From positions 1-64,000 of the forward strand of contig JAFMIR010000004.1 of assembly GCA_017853885.1 (NCBI GenBank): a stretch of 64,000 nt of DNA. Direction: 5' to 3'. The stretch is from Prosthecobacter sp. (GTDB lineage Bacteria > Verrucomicrobiota > Verrucomicrobiia > Verrucomicrobiales > Verrucomicrobiaceae). The notes under the pieces were generated by a model. It saw only the letters and a list, made by a program, of their open reading frames with translations, searched no databases and was not told the origin of the DNA. Of the stretch, positions 40,758 through 49,552 are shown in pieces; within the stretch, counting starts at the first letter, position 1, and each line of letters opens with the position of its first letter. Made by a program: the position numbers and the translations under genes.

Positions 40758-43112
40758 TCAACGCGTCTGCGACGGAGGAATCAGATTCATCGGCACGGGC
40801 ACGGTGTTCGTACCATCTGACGGCCCGATCTGCCGCGTGACCTCAAACGTAGGGCTGGTGTCTTCACGCACGGGCTGAGCACGCGGTGCCCAGCGGAGGA
40901 AGAGGTCGAAGGCGGAGGCGTGGCCGCGCTGGGAGAGCTGCCAGGCATCGTCGATGCGGTGGGCCAAATCGTAAGTGCCTTCATCAATCTGGCTGTCCGC
41001 ATCGAGCGTGCGGTCTCGAAGGGTGAGGCGATAGAGCTCGGAGGCTTTCGTGCCCTGCTCCTCGGCTACAATGAAAGCAAGGTAACCGATGCCCACCTGC
41101 TTCAGCACGGGATCGGTCTCCAGCAGCGCCGCGAACTCGCACATCATCTCCTCGCGCCCGCTTTCCGATGCCTCCGCCCAAGTGCGATACATCGTGTTCA
41201 GAAACGCCGCGGTGGTCTTAATGGAGTCCTGCTCACGATCCCCTGCACCGAGGAGCCTCTGTTTGAGGGTCTTACCTTGGCGCTGAAACTCCGCCAGCAC
41301 AGTCTGCTCGGGATCCAGGAGACGAATTCCATCGAGTGCAGCTAGGTATTGATCGAACTTGCTGCGCAGCAATGAGGCGAGAATGAGTTCTCCTTCCTTA
41401 GGTTCGAGATGGAGGTGTCGGGCCAGCACGTCAAAGAGCGCGGCGGTGCCCTTCTCCGTTAGGCCCGCAGTCAGTTCGAGGGCCACCACGCCATCGTTTT
41501 TTGCCGCAGTGCTCAAGGAATGCAGAATCTGCGGCGCCACGGAGTCCAACATGACCGGCCCAAGCTTGATAGCGATCTCTGCCATGATGCGTGTGGCGTC
41601 ATCAGCATCGACGCTGTTGACGGAAAGGCGATGCTCACGCCCAATTTCCGTAATCCCATCCTTCGTGGTGCTGGCGGGATCGGAGGAAAGACTGCGAATG
41701 AGGGATCGCTCCAGCACCTCACCTTCGCCCGCAAAGCCCATCAACCAGCGCGTGCCATGCCCACTTTGTGATTCGGCCTGTGCCGCAAAGAGGCTGCGCT
41801 GGCTGCCTTCGTGGATCGCGTATTTCACAAAGCGGCGTTGAATGTGCGCATCGACCCTAGCTGCCAGTGGCAAGCTGGCACCAACACTACGGCTGAACGA
41901 GCTACCCGCGTGCGTGACAGCACGCACGAGTGTCGACGGCGCGCCATGCAAAGATGCAACGCGAGCGGTATGAACCCCACCCATGGCATTTGCGCCACCT
42001 TTGAACTGATGCCACGCGGCGTCTCGCACATTTCGCAGATCATTTCCCGTCGTGATCATTGGAATGACACCTGAAAGCCGTCCCCAGAGGTTATCGAAAA
42101 CCTGCCGATGGTCCGCACGCGTGAGATCAAATTCATGATAAAGCGTTGCGCCGCTGTTGCGAGCCCCAGCGGCCAGCGTGGCGGAGAACGGAGAGAACCG
42201 CAGTTTGTTCTGCACACGTTTGGTGGCAATGCGGTATCGCCCGTCGGCCATTTCGTTGAGGTATTCGGTACCAATGCGCACATCGATCCCAGCTGAATAG
42301 CCATCACTGGAACCGGATTGAATGATCAATCCCACCGAATGCTGGCCACGACGATAAAGATGCACATCAAACGAACCGCTCACCTGCAATCCGCCCGAAG
42401 CGCCAGCACGTGCAACGATTGCCTGATCGCCCAACGCGCGGCCAAATAACGGCATCACCTTCTCCATGCCGATGCCCGGTCCAAACGAGGTCTGAACTGG
42501 GATGCTGAGCATGGTGCCAATCTCGATGGTATCTAGGTCCTCGCTCGACCGCGGAATGGATGTGGGCAAATAAACGCCATCCAACGCCATGTCCCAATAG
42601 TCCGGTGATTGCCTCGTAAAGATACTCGAGTGCGTACGTGACACGCCTGCAGAGACCGAAAGCGGCACGGTGGCGCCCGCCGCATTCAAAGCCGCGCCCG
42701 CAGGGTTAAAGCCCGCGCCATAGCTCAGCGTCCATGAGATCTGATCCGACCTTCGAAAGTGAGCCCCCAAGCGCTGCAGCTCATAGCGACCACTCACCCG
42801 CGCCCCAAGACCGGGAATGTCCGAGAGTGGCAGATTGAACCCCGTTTGCACGGCGCCGTTGATATTGCGCTTGATCTGCTTGTTCACCCAGTTCACGCCA
42901 CCAAACGTTGTCAGGGGCGTTCGGAGCGGCAAGGGTTTGGCAGGAGCGCTGGAGTCTTCCTCTTCCACCGGAATAGCCTTGGCGGGCGCATCCTGCGCCT
43001 CTGCTGTGGTATGTTTTCCGAACAGCCAGGCCCCGATCAGCATGAATACAAGAGTCCTCATGAGACGGCTGTATCTTTGCGCTTTCGATTGAGATAAAAT
43101 CAGCGGTTTCAT
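40758..43112 (-). CDS. Exported orphan protein with beta-rich N-terminal half
   Basis: I do not recognise this protein of about 784 aa. The ATG at 43112 has a weak GGTGA-A ribosome site and gives a long basic leader before the hydrophobic segment LVFMLIGAWLF; the next ATG, at 43061, would give a compact signal peptide ending AEAQ. The first 370 mature residues have many alternating hydrophobic strands ending in aromatic residues, with Gly-rich turns, compatible with an outer-membrane beta barrel. The C-terminal half is helical and charged. It lies 77 bp downstream of the octahaem lipoprotein on the same strand and may be cotranscribed with it. No catalytic motif is evident. Confidence 0.7.
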   Translation of the reverse strand: MKPLILSQSKAQRYSRLMRTLVFMLIGAWLFGKHTTAEAQDAPAKAIPVEEEDSSAPAKPLPLRTPLTTFGGVNWVNKQIKRNINGAVQTGFNLPLSDIPGLGARVSGRYELQRLGAHFRRSDQISWTLSYGAGFNPAGAALNAAGATVPLSVSAGVSRTHSSIFTRQSPDYWDMALDGVYLPTSIPRSSEDLDTIEIGTMLSIPVQTSFGPGIGMEKVMPLFGRALGDQAIVARAGASGGLQVSGSFDVHLYRRGQHSVGLIIQSGSSDGYSAGIDVRIGTEYLNEMADGRYRIATKRVQNKLRFSPFSATLAAGARNSGATLYHEFDLTRADHRQVFDNLWGRLSGVIPMITTGNDLRNVRDAAWHQFKGGANAMGGVHTARVASLHGAPSTLVRAVTHAGSSFSRSVGASLPLAARVDAHIQRRFVKYAIHEGSQRSLFAAQAESQSGHGTRWLMGFAGEGEVLERSLIRSLSSDPASTTKDGITEIGREHRLSVNSVDADDATRIMAEIAIKLGPVMLDSVAPQILHSLSTAAKNDGVVALELTAGLTEKGTAALFDVLARHLHLEPKEGELILASLLRSKFDQYLAALDGIRLLDPEQTVLAEFQRQGKTLKQRLLGAGDREQDSIKTTAAFLNTMYRTWAEASESGREEMMCEFAALLETDPVLKQVGIGYLAFIVAEEQGTKASELYRLTLRDRTLDADSQIDEGTYDLAHRIDDAWQLSQRGHASAFDLFLRWAPRAQPVREDTSPTFEVTRQIGPSDGTNTVPVPMNLIPPSQTR

Positions 43113-43189
43113 TTTTTCACCAAGTGGAATCACCAATCAGGCATCTGTAGCCAAAAGAGCACGACTTGCCAGCTCCATTCGAACCGCCT

Positions 43190-45472
43190 TCACCGCTGCA
43201 TAAGCATCACTTTCATCTGAAGCGCTTCGGGATGATTCCGCTGTATCATGAGCGTTTTTTCCACGGCCTGCATTGCCTCAGGACCTCGACCCAGCCTAGC
43301 GAGGATCGTCGCGCGCGCATAGGGAATGGCAGGATCACTAGGATTGGCGGCTTCACCACGCAAAAGCGCTGTCATGGCACCTTCCGGATCGTTGAGGCTG
43401 TTCTTGGCAAGGCCGAGATTGTACCAAGCGCGCGCCAGCAACGGATCAAGGCGCACCGCTTCCTCCAGCGAGGCTACGACGGCTTGGATATCGCCTGTTT
43501 CCGCGAGGGCGAGTCCGAGATCATAATGATACTCCGCATGCTTGGGAGCCAAGCGAATGGCATCGCGCATCTTTCCGATCGCCAGCTTCGCCTGACCGGT
43601 GACGCTGTAAATCATCGCCAAGTCATGGTGGAAGGGCGGCGAGTTCGGATCCCACAAAATGGCCTTCTCCATGTGCTCGATGGCTTTGGCGTGGTTGCCG
43701 CGCGCAAACCAAAACTGCCCTGCCTGCATCTGACCACTCGGCTGGTCGAGGTTCAACGACAGCATGTGCAGCAGGTCTTTGCCCGCGGTCGAGTCGAGGT
43801 TCAGCGAATCGCGCAATGCCCACGCCGCCGTGGAGCGCACGCTGCGCACCGGATCATCGAGCAGCGGTTCGATCTGTGAACGAATGACACCGCTGGGAGC
43901 CATCGCCTCCAGCGCATGTGCCGCACTCTGCCGCACCAGCGGATGCTCATGCTGCAACTGCGCTGTCACCACGCTCTGCACAGCCGGCTCGCCGATCCAG
44001 CGCTCCAGCAGCAACGCCGCGCTGGCTTTCCAGTAGGGAATCTCATCACTCGAAAGCAGCTTCATGAGACCGTCACGGGCCGAGTCATCGCCTTTGCGAG
44101 CCTTGGCAATCCAATCGGCACGCACACGAGTCTTTCGCTTCTCCATTTTCGGCCCCCACCACTGGTTCGCGGCCTCCAATGCCCAATCAGTCGTTTTGTC
44201 GATGTGGCATTTGTTGCACGCGTTGGGCACGCCGTGCTCCTTTGTGAGCCAAGGATCCGGAATGGTGAAACCGTGATCATGCCGCGGATGGCGCTGCATG
44301 TACACCGTCTGCGGCATGTGGCAGTTGACGCACTGATTACCGGTGCTCTCAGCGCTGTGGAAGCTGTGTGCCTCCGGCGTGATCGGCGGGGCGCTTGGAA
44401 AACCTCCCGGCATGTGGCAGCGCATGCAAAGCTGATTGCCGGGCAGAATCGTTTTCATGCTATGCATGTCGTGACAATCCATGCAGCGCACTCCAGCATG
44501 ATGCATTCGACTGCTGACAAAGCTGGCGAATTCGTAGTTCTCATCTCGAATCTGGCCATCCGGATAATAGGTGTCACTGTGATCGACAATGGTGAGGTGG
44601 TAGTGATCCCAGAAGGACTCACCTGGCACAAAGTCACCCGTGATTTCGCCGCGACGGGCATGACAGCCCGCGCAGTTTTCGATCTGCTGGTCACGCGACC
44701 CTTTCATCAATGTGGGATCACCCTTTTTACCTGGATGGGCCTGCTGCCAATCGAAGTGCGGCTTCATCGGTCCATGGCAGGCCTCGCAGCTCACTGTCAT
44801 CTCCGCCATCGTGGTGTGGTAGCTGTCCTGCGCCACGTCGTAGTTCTTGCGCAGCCGTGTGTTGTGACAGGAAGCGCACATTTGATTCCACACCATGCCG
44901 CGACCCGTCCAGTGGCCCCACTCACCGGGCTTTCGATCCTCGTCGCCATACACGTTAAACCAGTCGCCCTTGTGCGGATCAAAGCACGCCTCCATCGTCT
45001 GAAGCCTGCCACTGCCACCATCGACTAAAAACTGCCGTAACGGATCATGACCGATCACACGCTCAACCTTGTAAGGCGTGATCTTGCTACCCAATCCGAG
45101 TGCCGTGAGCACATAGTCGGCATCCTTCTTCGCCGCCTCGGTGATCTGCGAGCCATGCTTGAAGGCCTGCGTCGGCACGAACGCTGCCTCATCCAGTTTC
45201 GCGTCCGGCTTCCGCTCCGCCAGTCCATGATGCGACACTTTCCACTTCTCAAACTCCTCCGGGTGGCACCCCGCACAGCTCATTGCTCCCGCATATTGAG
45301 CGAATACCGCCTTCTCATCTGGCATCACATAAGGCGCGATCGATTTTTTCACCGCCGCCACGGGTACCTTCGTGTGCTCTTTGCCACAACCCGAGAGCAT
45401 CAACATGGCCATGACGGATAGGCTCACCTTCCAGAGCTGCTGGTTGAGGGAAGGGCGTGGAAGAGAGACCAT
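43190..45472 (-). CDS. Octahaem c-type cytochrome lipoprotein with HEAT and TPR repeats
   Basis: The 760-aa product has a lipoprotein signal (LMLSGC, lipidated Cys29). It carries eight CxxCH haem sites, starting at residues 66, 199, 229, 267, 330, 349, 381 and 419; many extra histidines could be distal ligands. After the haem region, about residues 450-570 form HEAT-like repeats (VRQSAAHALEAM, VRSTAAWALRDSL), and about 580-760 form around five TPR units (GNHAKAIEHMEKAILWDPN and similar). It resembles the cytochrome c554/nitrite-reductase-like TPR cytochromes of Planctomycetota and Verrucomicrobiota. It should sit in the outer membrane or periplasm and move electrons; the donor and acceptor are unknown. 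It is divergent from the pectate lyase gene. Confidence 0.9.
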   Translation of the reverse strand: MVSLPRPSLNQQLWKVSLSVMAMLMLSGCGKEHTKVPVAAVKKSIAPYVMPDEKAVFAQYAGAMSCAGCHPEEFEKWKVSHHGLAERKPDAKLDEAAFVPTQAFKHGSQITEAAKKDADYVLTALGLGSKITPYKVERVIGHDPLRQFLVDGGSGRLQTMEACFDPHKGDWFNVYGDEDRKPGEWGHWTGRGMVWNQMCASCHNTRLRKNYDVAQDSYHTTMAEMTVSCEACHGPMKPHFDWQQAHPGKKGDPTLMKGSRDQQIENCAGCHARRGEITGDFVPGESFWDHYHLTIVDHSDTYYPDGQIRDENYEFASFVSSRMHHAGVRCMDCHDMHSMKTILPGNQLCMRCHMPGGFPSAPPITPEAHSFHSAESTGNQCVNCHMPQTVYMQRHPRHDHGFTIPDPWLTKEHGVPNACNKCHIDKTTDWALEAANQWWGPKMEKRKTRVRADWIAKARKGDDSARDGLMKLLSSDEIPYWKASAALLLERWIGEPAVQSVVTAQLQHEHPLVRQSAAHALEAMAPSGVIRSQIEPLLDDPVRSVRSTAAWALRDSLNLDSTAGKDLLHMLSLNLDQPSGQMQAGQFWFARGNHAKAIEHMEKAILWDPNSPPFHHDLAMIYSVTGQAKLAIGKMRDAIRLAPKHAEYHYDLGLALAETGDIQAVVASLEEAVRLDPLLARAWYNLGLAKNSLNDPEGAMTALLRGEAANPSDPAIPYARATILARLGRGPEAMQAVEKTLMIQRNHPEALQMKVMLMQR

Positions 45473-45660
45473 AAGAAATGCAAACTAAAGGCTGCTGGCG
45501 GTCACTTCAAGGCATTGCCCATGTGATAGGCCAAAGCTGCCTTTTCTGCGTATGTGGGCAGCGTGGGCATGATTGACTGGACGGAAGAATGGGGGCAAGT
45601 GTGCAAGACAGGAGTGAAATCTCTTCCAGAGGCAACTGGAACTGTTTGCCGCCAAGGTGG

Positions 45661-47112
45661 ATGAACGAAAAGCCATTGGCCTTCGTTTCTCGGGTCATGC
45701 GCCATCTCGCTTTTGTGTTCGTCGTTTCATCCGCCATGGCGGTCGATTTGCCAGATCCGGCCCAGATCTCCGCAGCCATGAAAAAGGCCGTTACCTTTGC
45801 CCATACGCATCTGGCACGTCAGGGTGGCTATGCTTCCTCCTATGACAAAGAAGGCAAAATCGGTGAGACGGAGCACAACCGATCTCCAACGGTGATTTCG
45901 ATCCAGCCACCAGGCACCACAACAATGGGTCTCGCCATGCTGCACGCTTATTACGCAACAGGGGAGGAATTGTTTCTTCGCGCCGCTCGCGATGCCGCCG
46001 GTGCACTCATCCAGAGCCAACTTGCTTCAGGAGGATGGGACAGCGATTTTGATTTTAGCCCTGAGAAGATGAGTAAATACCACCTTCGCACCAGATCTGA
46101 TGCCGCGATCAAGGACAAAACTAAACTCAGGAATCTGAGCACCTTGGATGACAACAAGACACAGTCTGCTTTGCTCCTGCTTCTAGAAATAGCCAATCAG
46201 TCGGCCATGAAAGACGATGTGCCACTTCAGCAGGCTAAGAAAGCGGGCTTTGATGCCCTGTTGGCGGCCCAAGCTCCAAATGGCGGCTGGCCCCAGCAAT
46301 TTCGCGGCCCCGCCGACGCCTCGGCCCCTGTGAAAAAAGCGAATTACCCTAGCGACTGGAGCCGTGTGTTTCCCAAACTGAACTATGCAGACTACTACAC
46401 GCTCAACGACGGCAACCTGAGCGAGATCGCTAAACTGTTGATTCGAGCCCACGAACTGGAGAAAGACGACCGGTATCTCGCAGCACTCAGGCATCTCGGT
46501 GATTTTTTCCTGCTTGCGCAGATGCCTGAGCCACAGCCGGTTTGGGCCATGCAATACGACGCGGACATGCATCCCGCTTGGGCACGGAAGTTCGAGCCAC
46601 CCTCCGTCACGGCGTATGAGAGTTTGGGGGCCTTGGAGACACTGCACGACATCTGGGTGATCACCGGCGAAGACAAATACCTAGCACCGATGAAGGCAGC
46701 GCTCGCATGGTTCGACCGCTCCAAACTCGCGGACGGCACGCATGCCCGTTTCTATGAGCTTCGCACAAATAAGCCGCTCTTCTTTGTGAAGGACACCTAT
46801 GAGCTGACCTACGATGACGATAACCTGCCCACCCACTACTCTTTCAAAACCGATCGGCAGAGCGACGTGGAAAAGTTCAAAGAACGACTCACACAACCTC
46901 GTGAAAAACTTCTCGCGAAGCTGGCTGGCCCTCAGACACCTAAGGAGTGGAAGAGCAAAGCCAAAGGGGCTGCTGACAAGGCCCGACGCGCCTTGAAAGC
47001 ACTCGACAGCGAGGGACGCTGGCTAAAAAGTGAGCGGATCGACAGCGCTGAGTTCACCAAGCATCTCAACGCCATGGCTTCCTACGTGGAAGCGATGCGC
47101 TACGCCGAATAG
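45661..47112 (+). CDS. Secreted pectate lyase, polysaccharide lyase family 10-like
   Basis: The 483-aa product has a signal peptide (HLAFVFVVSSAMA core) and an (alpha/alpha) toroid-type fold. The motifs NGGWPQQF, YYTLNDGN and TTTMGLAMLHAYYATGE match pectic-acid lyase family 10 (PF09492), which cleaves de-esterified polygalacturonate by beta-elimination. The C-terminal 110 residues (from about KTDRQSDVEKF) are a Lys-rich helical extension beyond the usual domain. The frame is open upstream to 45589; I chose the ATG at 45661 because it gives a normal-length signal peptide, though the ATG at 45697 is also possible. It is divergent from the octahaem gene. No sugar-uptake genes adjoin it, so it is not part of an obvious polysaccharide-use operon. 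Confidence 0.85.
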   Translation: MNEKPLAFVSRVMRHLAFVFVVSSAMAVDLPDPAQISAAMKKAVTFAHTHLARQGGYASSYDKEGKIGETEHNRSPTVISIQPPGTTTMGLAMLHAYYATGEELFLRAARDAAGALIQSQLASGGWDSDFDFSPEKMSKYHLRTRSDAAIKDKTKLRNLSTLDDNKTQSALLLLLEIANQSAMKDDVPLQQAKKAGFDALLAAQAPNGGWPQQFRGPADASAPVKKANYPSDWSRVFPKLNYADYYTLNDGNLSEIAKLLIRAHELEKDDRYLAALRHLGDFFLLAQMPEPQPVWAMQYDADMHPAWARKFEPPSVTAYESLGALETLHDIWVITGEDKYLAPMKAALAWFDRSKLADGTHARFYELRTNKPLFFVKDTYELTYDDDNLPTHYSFKTDRQSDVEKFKERLTQPREKLLAKLAGPQTPKEWKSKAKGAADKARRALKALDSEGRWLKSERIDSAEFTKHLNAMASYVEAMRYAE

Positions 47113-47229
47113 CAGACTCCGCTCCGTGCATGATCTCATAGCCTGAGCAATCGCACCCTAGTGGGTAAAACCTTACAAAAGCTCATGCGTGCGGAAGCCA
47201 TTTCACGCCAAGAGAAAACTCATAGGCAC

Positions 47230-49536
47230 TCAGCGGTTTCTTCTAGCTGCTTTCAAAAGAGGACGATAGCCGTTCTCGTTCAACAGAGCGATCGCACCCC
47301 GATCGCTTGAGTCGCGCGCAGCATCGGCCAAGGAATTGAGGGCATTGTAGATGGACTCAACGGCGGCGTCTAAGGACTCAGCTCGTGTTTCGTGAGCTTT
47401 ATAAAGATTTTCGAGGGAGCTCGCGAAGTGGAAGGCAAACTCGAGCTTTTTTGCGTAGTAGAGCGTGAGCGCACGGCTGCCTTCACGGGCGCGTGTGTTG
47501 GCGCGGTAGAACTCGCTCATCGCAGTGAGGTAGTGCGTTTTGAGCTGTGTTACCCACTGCGGCAGAGGTTCTTTGGAGTCTAGGTGGCGCGTGAGCATGT
47601 CGGGTGATGGCTTGCCTAGATCGGGGGCATTTTTTTTGATCAACTGATTCGCTTTGGAGATCTCTTGGAATCCGAGCCACATGCGCTCCGCAACACCTTC
47701 ACCGCACATGGGCGTGATGAGATCGTCGAGGGATTTTTCATCGGTGAACTCCATCTGTGGCAAAAAAGTGCCTGGCACGGGGTCTGCCTCAATGACGTCG
47801 AAGCCCATCTTCGTAGCCTTTTCACGGAATCGGGCGGTGATGGAAGCCACATCCACATTCTCGAACGTTTTGGCCCCACCGAAGGCTTTTCGGCCTGCAG
47901 TATCACCATCGACGCGGATGGCTGAAAAGGGCTTCACGAACTTCGGCACGACCACCGTGGTATACTTCAAGTCTTTGATCTGCTGGAGACGTTTTTCGAG
48001 TTCTTCGTCACTCCACGACTCCTGACCCAAAGCATCACCAGTGTAGCCATTCCACACTTGAGAACCGCCAACGGGCCGCGAGGCGATTTCAGCCCGGATC
48101 ATGTTCGCATGGGCTCCTGCTACAGCAGCGCCGGAGCCGCCGCTGGCGATGCAGAGGAGATTTTCGCGCGTCCGCACAAACAATCTTCCATCGGCGATGC
48201 TGGGTGTGGCGATGATTTCCTCACCGAGATCGTGCTTACCCAGCACCTTCATCTGCGGGCCGTCTTCGAGTACGACGATGAATCCGTTTTTGCCAGCGAG
48301 ATAGACTTTTCCATCTGCAGCCAAGGGCGAGGCAAAGTAATCACCGAAGTTGCCAAGGCGGCTACGATCCCAGAGCGTCTTGCCATCCTTCGCATCGTAG
48401 CAACTCGACATGCCTCCGCTTTTGACGAGGTAGAGCCGACCCTTGTAAAGCAAAGGGCTAGCGATGTTTGATGGCGTTTTGTGGTCGAGGCTCCAGATGA
48501 GGTGTGTGTTTGTCACATCACCACTGCCTCCTCCACGAATGGCTTGGATGATGTTACCTCCGGCAGCCATGTTGTCGGGGCTTTGGAAAGCGGTGTCGAT
48601 CTCGTCGGGGTCAATGAGGCCGTTTTTGTTTTGGTCCGAGGTGTCGAAGCGCTCGTGAAACTCCTTGGGTGTTTCGTCACGAGCGAGGATTTTATCCTGG
48701 TTCGTGTCCAGCCATTCGAGCAGCGCGTGCTTGAGGGTGCGGGTGCTATCGCCGTAACTTTGCACGGCGATGTAGATGATGTCATCCTGCACGACTGGTG
48801 TGGTCATGATGGTTCGCAGTAGGGTGTTACAAGTCCATTTTTCCTTACCCGTAGCCGGATCATAGCCCTTCATCTTGCCGCTGCCGGCAACAACGATGTC
48901 ACCTTTGCAAATCACGGGGACGGCATAGCCTGCGAGCATGTCTTTCCGCGGCGTCTTCCACTTCTCTTTTCCTGTTTTGGCATCGACGGCGACGAGGAAA
49001 GGCGCGAGATCATCGTCCTGGCAAAAAATGACCATGCCATTATGCACGATGGGCGAAGACGCAGCACCCCAATCCATGAGGTAGGCTGGACGCGGCATCG
49101 AGTACCGCCACGCTTCCTTTCCGGTAGCACAATCAAACGCCAATAAGCCGATCGTGCTGAAATGGATGTAAACGCGTTCGCCATCCGTCGCGGGTGTAGC
49201 TGCGGCGTGGCTGTTTGGCGGCGTGATGCGCGGCAGCGTGCCGGTTTCGAACTCGGTGCGCCATTTCACGGTGCCGGTGGCTGCCTCAAAGGCATGCATG
49301 GCGACCTTCGAGTCGCCCGCCATGCCGCTGGCATAGACGATGCCGTTCTGAATGATCGCCGAGCCCACTCCGTCACCAATTCGCGCCTTCCACGCGATGT
49401 TTTTATGGGCAGAAAACTCCATCGGGAGGCTCTTAGAGGATGAAATACCACTGCCATTGTTTCCGCGAAACTGAGTCCAGTCCTCGGCATGAAGGGTGAT
49501 GACGGTCAAGAATGACGCGAGAATGATACGGTGCAT
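47230..49536 (-). CDS. Secreted PQQ-type beta-propeller protein with paired EF-hands and unusual C-terminal domain
   Basis: The 768-aa product starts with a signal peptide (MHRIILASFLTVITLHA). Propeller blades of the PQQ-like type follow (EDWTQFRGNNGSG, ATGTVKWRTEF, DCATGKEAWRY, ATGKEKWTCN, DGKTLWDRS). Inside the propeller at about residues 275-310 sit two canonical EF-hand loops, DTNQDKILARDE and DQNKNGLIDPDE, so calcium binding is likely. The last 300 residues (from about 48120 down) form a helical domain I do not recognise. No PQQ synthesis gene is near and propellers of this type in the phylum often do not bind PQQ. The frame is open to 49755; the ATG at 49536 begins the signal peptide. 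It starts 16 bp after the DUF1501 gene, so the two are probably one operon. Confidence 0.82.
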   Translation of the reverse strand: MHRIILASFLTVITLHAEDWTQFRGNNGSGISSSKSLPMEFSAHKNIAWKARIGDGVGSAIIQNGIVYASGMAGDSKVAMHAFEAATGTVKWRTEFETGTLPRITPPNSHAAATPATDGERVYIHFSTIGLLAFDCATGKEAWRYSMPRPAYLMDWGAASSPIVHNGMVIFCQDDDLAPFLVAVDAKTGKEKWKTPRKDMLAGYAVPVICKGDIVVAGSGKMKGYDPATGKEKWTCNTLLRTIMTTPVVQDDIIYIAVQSYGDSTRTLKHALLEWLDTNQDKILARDETPKEFHERFDTSDQNKNGLIDPDEIDTAFQSPDNMAAGGNIIQAIRGGGSGDVTNTHLIWSLDHKTPSNIASPLLYKGRLYLVKSGGMSSCYDAKDGKTLWDRSRLGNFGDYFASPLAADGKVYLAGKNGFIVVLEDGPQMKVLGKHDLGEEIIATPSIADGRLFVRTRENLLCIASGGSGAAVAGAHANMIRAEIASRPVGGSQVWNGYTGDALGQESWSDEELEKRLQQIKDLKYTTVVVPKFVKPFSAIRVDGDTAGRKAFGGAKTFENVDVASITARFREKATKMGFDVIEADPVPGTFLPQMEFTDEKSLDDLITPMCGEGVAERMWLGFQEISKANQLIKKNAPDLGKPSPDMLTRHLDSKEPLPQWVTQLKTHYLTAMSEFYRANTRAREGSRALTLYYAKKLEFAFHFASSLENLYKAHETRAESLDAAVESIYNALNSLADAARDSSDRGAIALLNENGYRPLLKAARRNR

Positions 49537-49552
49537 AAAAGAGTGAAGCAGA

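Noticed and set aside
43916..45028. Plus-strand frame of 370 codons opposite the octahaem cytochrome
   Set aside because: It is explained by the cytochrome codons; the minus frame has eight haem sites and a lipobox.
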